Shown here in pieces: positions 39,743-42,601 of a DNA stretch of 42,601 nucleotides. The notes under the pieces were generated by a model. The model saw only the letters and a list, made by a program, of their open reading frames with translations. It made no database searches and had not been told where the DNA came from. Position 1 is the first letter of the stretch; every line of letters begins with the position of its first letter. This stretch comes from an uncultured Chloroflexota bacterium (lineage in GTDB: Bacteria; Chloroflexota; Anaerolineae; Aggregatilineales; Phototrophicaceae). The stretch is taken from the NCBI GenBank assembly GCA_937927665.1, contig CALBRY010000216.1:1-42601 (forward strand). The letters run 5' to 3'. Position numbers and translations under genes: made by a program.

Positions 39743-42265
39743 TTACTGGAGTACAAACTCCCCGATCCAGTATCGATTTTCTTCGTCGCCGTCAGAAGGG
39801 GTTAAGCGCGCAAACGTGACCGGATCATACAACCCGATCGCGACGCGATACCTTCCGGCGGGAAGATCGCCTACGTTGATCCCAATTGTGTCACGAAATG
39901 CGCCCGGTAGCCAGTTCCCCGGAGGGAGCATTCCAGCGCCGGGGCGAGAATCCACCTGCGTGACGACGCTTGTCAGATCATCCGCCGGGTAAATATGAAT
40001 GAAATAGGCGTAATCGCCGGATGCGGTGTTTGGCGTGTACCATGTCAGCCGCAGCGTGAGTGCGCCATAGATCACCCAATCAGGATTGTCACGCGGATCG
40101 ATCGCGCCGCTGGCATCGCGCACCGCCAATTCGATCGCGCCATCCTGAAATGTGGTTGAGGGCGCATCGGGCATCGTCACAGGCGGATAGTAACTGGCGA
40201 ACAGCCAATGATAGTATGGCTGATATGCGCCGCCGGGGATGTTTGGCACAATGCGGATCGTCACCTGATCCGCTGTGATCAGCGCGCCGGGGATAAATGT
40301 CGCCACTTCAAACCATGAACCGGGCAGATCAGGGATCACCCGTGTGCCAATATGCGTATCATTCGCGTAGACATCGAATGTGCCGCGATTGGCGGCATGA
40401 ATGCGCGAGATCAATACGGCATCTTCGCCTGCCCGCGCTGTAAGCGTGAATTGTTCCTCGCCTGTGATGCGCCGTCCGCCGTCCATTACCGAGCAGGTGT
40501 AAAGCTGACAGCCGAACGTCTGGAACTGGTAAAATTCGGTTGGAAAGCCGCCGAGCGCCCCGTTTGCCGTCCAGCGGTAGCCGTTGGCACGTTCAGACTC
40601 TAAATCCGCCACGTTGAGCGAGTCGATCCAGTTCATATTCGAAAAGACATCGAGGTATAACCCCGGCAGCGCGTCGAGGTCAGCCTGATGTGACGCTGTA
40701 TCATACTGCGGCTGATAAATCCCCTGATCGGCGGCTGCAAGGGCGACATTGCGCGTATGATCGAGTTCAACGGTGTAGCCGATCCGCCGTGAGGCATAGA
40801 GATCGGTTTCCGCCAAATACCCTAAACCGAGTCCATGCCCTTCCCCATATGAGGCTATCATGTCCGGTTGTTCGCGCAAGATGAACTCCCCGACTGAGCC
40901 GGGTCCATTGCGCCAATAATCCGCCGCGCCGGGGGTGGTCAGTCCGACAATATCAAGCGTGGTATGTCTGCCGATGTAACGCATCATGCCGACGTCATGC
41001 ACAGCGATCACCGAATCAGCGGGCGCATTTTCGCTCAGCCACTCTGCCATTTGATACGGTTGGCGGTACACACTGCTCACATTGACGGCGTAGCTTTGCA
41101 AGAACCACTGCGCCGACATCAACGCAAGCACCGCGCCGCCCATCAGCGCGATTGGTTTCAGCCATACGCGCCGTGTCAGCACCGCGCCGCCCATCACCGA
41201 CAGCGCAAACAACCCCGCGATCAACGGCATTTGGTAGCGCTTAAAATGCCAGAATGCGGTATCGAGCGTGCTGATCGCCGCCATTGAGCCGATGAGCCAC
41301 AAAATCAGGAGCAGAGCGATCCCGCGATGCGCTTTGCTGATCAACAAATAAAGTAATCCGCCAAGCGCCAGCAGTGCCGCCGCCGTGCCGAGATAAAATG
41401 GGAGATCGGGAATTAGCGCGAACCATTCCGCGAATGCCCGCGTGAAATTCTCCCATATGCGGGTGATCGTGTAGCCGAGATCGGACGGAACAACGCCAAA
41501 CAGGGATTTCGCGGCGTTTCCGGTCGCCACTGCCGATCCGGTGACAATCACATTCACAAGCGGCTGAACGATCACCGCCGCCAGCGGCACGAACCACCCC
41601 CAGCGGATCGGCTGTTTTGCTCGGCGCGCGTTCACGATCATGTAAGCTACGACGAGCGCCGCAAGAATCGCGCCTTCCGGACGGATCAACGCGCTCAACG
41701 CCGCACCGCTCAACGCCGGACTGTTGTGTTTTGAAGTCAGCCCATAAACGGTGAGCAAGACGAACGTAATCACCAAGCCCGTTTCCATCCCGCTCATGAA
41801 GTGCCACGCAGTCGCGCCGTTGACGATGAAAATCAGCGCGAACCCGAACGCGAACCCTTCCCCGCTAAAGCGCCGCCCAATCTGCCAGATCAAGCCGCCG
41901 CTGATCGCCAGTGCCAGCGCGCCGATTCCGGTCGCCCAGTAACCGAGCGCCAGCCCGCGAAAGCCGATCCAATCGCCAACAGCAAGCAGATAGGGATAGA
42001 GAAAGCTGGTTGCGCCGCTCGTCGGCGGCAGACCGGGGTTATAGGCGTACGGCTGTCCGGTCGCAATGCTGCGGGCGTATTGAAAGTGGATGTAGGCGTC
42101 ATCGAGCGGCAGAATCGGCTGTCCCTGCTGCGATCCCAGTGCCATGTACAAGACATAGACGCTTAACGCCAGCATGAGGCACACCAGCGCATTATAAAGC
42201 GAGCGCCTCTGAGAGACGCTCGCTTGAATGCGCTGCACATCGTCAGTGCTAATGTGAATAGCCAT
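39743..42265 (-). CDS. Large GT-C type membrane glycosyltransferase (dolichyl-phosphate-mannose-transferase-like)
   Basis: An 840-residue protein. The first membrane segment is about 25-43, followed by an acidic loop with PLDDAYIHFQYARSIATGQ (Asp55-Asp56 as catalytic-type acids). Nine or more membrane segments follow to about residue 400, including clear ones at FAFGFALIFIVNGATAWHFM and PLIAGLFALSVMGGAVL. From about 400 on it is extracytoplasmic, with an initial PMT-like region QMAEWLSENAPADSVIAV and then two beta-rich domains (about 590-840). GT-C enzymes use polyprenyl-phosphate sugars. The acceptor is not evident. It overlaps the preceding gene by 17 bases and precedes XdhC by 9. Confidence 0.85.
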   Translation of the reverse strand: MAIHISTDDVQRIQASVSQRRSLYNALVCLMLALSVYVLYMALGSQQGQPILPLDDAYIHFQYARSIATGQPYAYNPGLPPTSGATSFLYPYLLAVGDWIGFRGLALGYWATGIGALALAISGGLIWQIGRRFSGEGFAFGFALIFIVNGATAWHFMSGMETGLVITFVLLTVYGLTSKHNSPALSGAALSALIRPEGAILAALVVAYMIVNARRAKQPIRWGWFVPLAAVIVQPLVNVIVTGSAVATGNAAKSLFGVVPSDLGYTITRIWENFTRAFAEWFALIPDLPFYLGTAAALLALGGLLYLLISKAHRGIALLLILWLIGSMAAISTLDTAFWHFKRYQMPLIAGLFALSVMGGAVLTRRVWLKPIALMGGAVLALMSAQWFLQSYAVNVSSVYRQPYQMAEWLSENAPADSVIAVHDVGMMRYIGRHTTLDIVGLTTPGAADYWRNGPGSVGEFILREQPDMIASYGEGHGLGLGYLAETDLYASRRIGYTVELDHTRNVALAAADQGIYQPQYDTASHQADLDALPGLYLDVFSNMNWIDSLNVADLESERANGYRWTANGALGGFPTEFYQFQTFGCQLYTCSVMDGGRRITGEEQFTLTARAGEDAVLISRIHAANRGTFDVYANDTHIGTRVIPDLPGSWFEVATFIPGALITADQVTIRIVPNIPGGAYQPYYHWLFASYYPPVTMPDAPSTTFQDGAIELAVRDASGAIDPRDNPDWVIYGALTLRLTWYTPNTASGDYAYFIHIYPADDLTSVVTQVDSRPGAGMLPPGNWLPGAFRDTIGINVGDLPAGRYRVAIGLYDPVTFARLTPSDGDEENRYWIGEFVLQ

Positions 42266-42601
42266 GCGCGAACGTATCGATCATCAGGCGCACGTCATCC
42301 CCGAGCGGGTACAGGATCGGGCAGGTTGCCCCATACTGCACGTACTCGCGCACCTTCGCCCGCACTTCGTCCGGCGTACCCGACGCGGTGATCATCTGCA
42401 CGACATCGTCGGGGACGAGACGCATCGCCTGTTCGATCTGTTCTTCGGTCGCTGGCCACGTCAGCACCTGCCCGATTTCGTCCAGCAGTTCCTGGCTTAC
42501 GCCGCTGGCCTTCATAATGTGAGGCTGCTGGCCAAGGTACTGCGTCACCAGCTTGCGCGCATTGTCGAGCGCCTTCTTGCGGTCATTGTCGACCGAGCAC
42601 A
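42249..42601 (-). CDS. Luciferase-like monooxygenase, F420-dependent type (C-terminal part, cut by window edge)
   Basis: Partial: the frame is open to the right edge, with residues CSVDNDRKKALDNARKLV before the internal GTG at 42546-42548. About 117 C-terminal residues are visible, including YLGQQPHIMKASGVSQEL and VPDDVVQMITASGTPDEVR. This resembles the C-terminus of luciferase-like (LLM class) F420-dependent oxidoreductases such as methylene-H4MPT-reductase-like enzymes, whose active site lies in the missing part, so substrate and cofactor cannot be judged. Its stop overlaps the glycosyltransferase start by 17 bases, so it belongs to the same array. Confidence 0.8.
   Translation of the reverse strand, partial: CSVDNDRKKALDNARKLVTQYLGQQPHIMKASGVSQELLDEIGQVLTWPATEEQIEQAMRLVPDDVVQMITASGTPDEVRAKVREYVQYGATCPILYPLGDDVRLMIDTFAHGYSH

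Noticed and set aside
1..42601. CRISPR arrays, insertion sequences, phage genes, rRNA
   Set aside because: No regularly spaced direct repeats, transposase or integrase motifs or rRNA sequence were seen; the window looks like stable core chromosome.

Overview
The window reads as ordinary bacterial chromosome, most likely from a Chloroflexota (Anaerolineae-like) bacterium. The evidence is proline/threonine 'TPTPTP' linkers on exported proteins, a Rex redox regulator beside mreB, MacB-type exporters with no outer-membrane channel, an aerobic-type F1 ATPase, and an F420/luciferase-like gene next to molybdenum hydroxylase genes. The phylum is an inference from gene content and protein style, not from a marker tree. 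The sequence is GC-rich and almost fully coding. Nearly all genes lie on the minus strand; the exceptions are rex, fabF-fabH and one small ORF. No gap exceeds about 160 bases, and I see no insertion sequence, phage gene, CRISPR array or rRNA.

Layout. 1-4166: a flavodoxin-like gene, then tig-clpP-clpX (transcribed tig first), the trigger factor plus ClpXP protease set. 4282-4363: tRNA-Leu(UAG). 4424-11293: a six-gene exporter operon (two membrane-fusion proteins, a MacB-type ATPase, two permeases, a GbsR/MarR-type regulator). 11430-12119: rex with a Rex-operator-like site in front. 12107-13123: mreB, convergent with rex and overlapping it. 13251-18022: F1 ATPase atpA-atpG-atpD-atpC without the F0 or delta genes; gamma carries a 130-residue helix-hairpin-helix extension. 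18181-22084: an epimerase, a GNAT transferase, an enolase-superfamily racemase/OSBS and proC, resembling a D-amino-acid salvage set. 22248-24717: fabF-fabH for type II fatty acid synthesis. 24797-25483: a membrane zinc peptidase. 25563-29818: PNP, a membrane hypothetical, a DUF2520 Rossmann protein, panB and panC. 29977-30210: a small orphan ORF.

30211-42601 is the most unusual part: a tight minus-strand array (gaps of 1-27 bases or short overlaps) containing an F420/luciferase-like gene (cut by the window edge), a GT-C type membrane glycosyltransferase, XdhC, a metallophosphoesterase, an FAD plus [2Fe-2S] fusion, a small membrane protein, a large uncharacterised protein with a nucleoside-phosphorylase-like C-terminal half, the molybdopterin catalytic subunit, YqeB, and a YqeC-MocA fusion. 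YqeB/YqeC are hallmarks of the selenium-dependent molybdenum hydroxylase trait, so this locus probably makes and matures a Mo hydroxylase with a labile selenium ligand. The phosphorylase-like partner hints at a purine or nucleoside substrate.

The best candidates for something new are the gamma-subunit HhH fusion, the selenium/Mo hydroxylase operon with its phosphorylase-like and membrane partners, Rex-like half-sites over the atpA promoter linking redox state to ATP synthase, and the DUF2520 protein as a possible ketopantoate reductase in the panB-panC operon.
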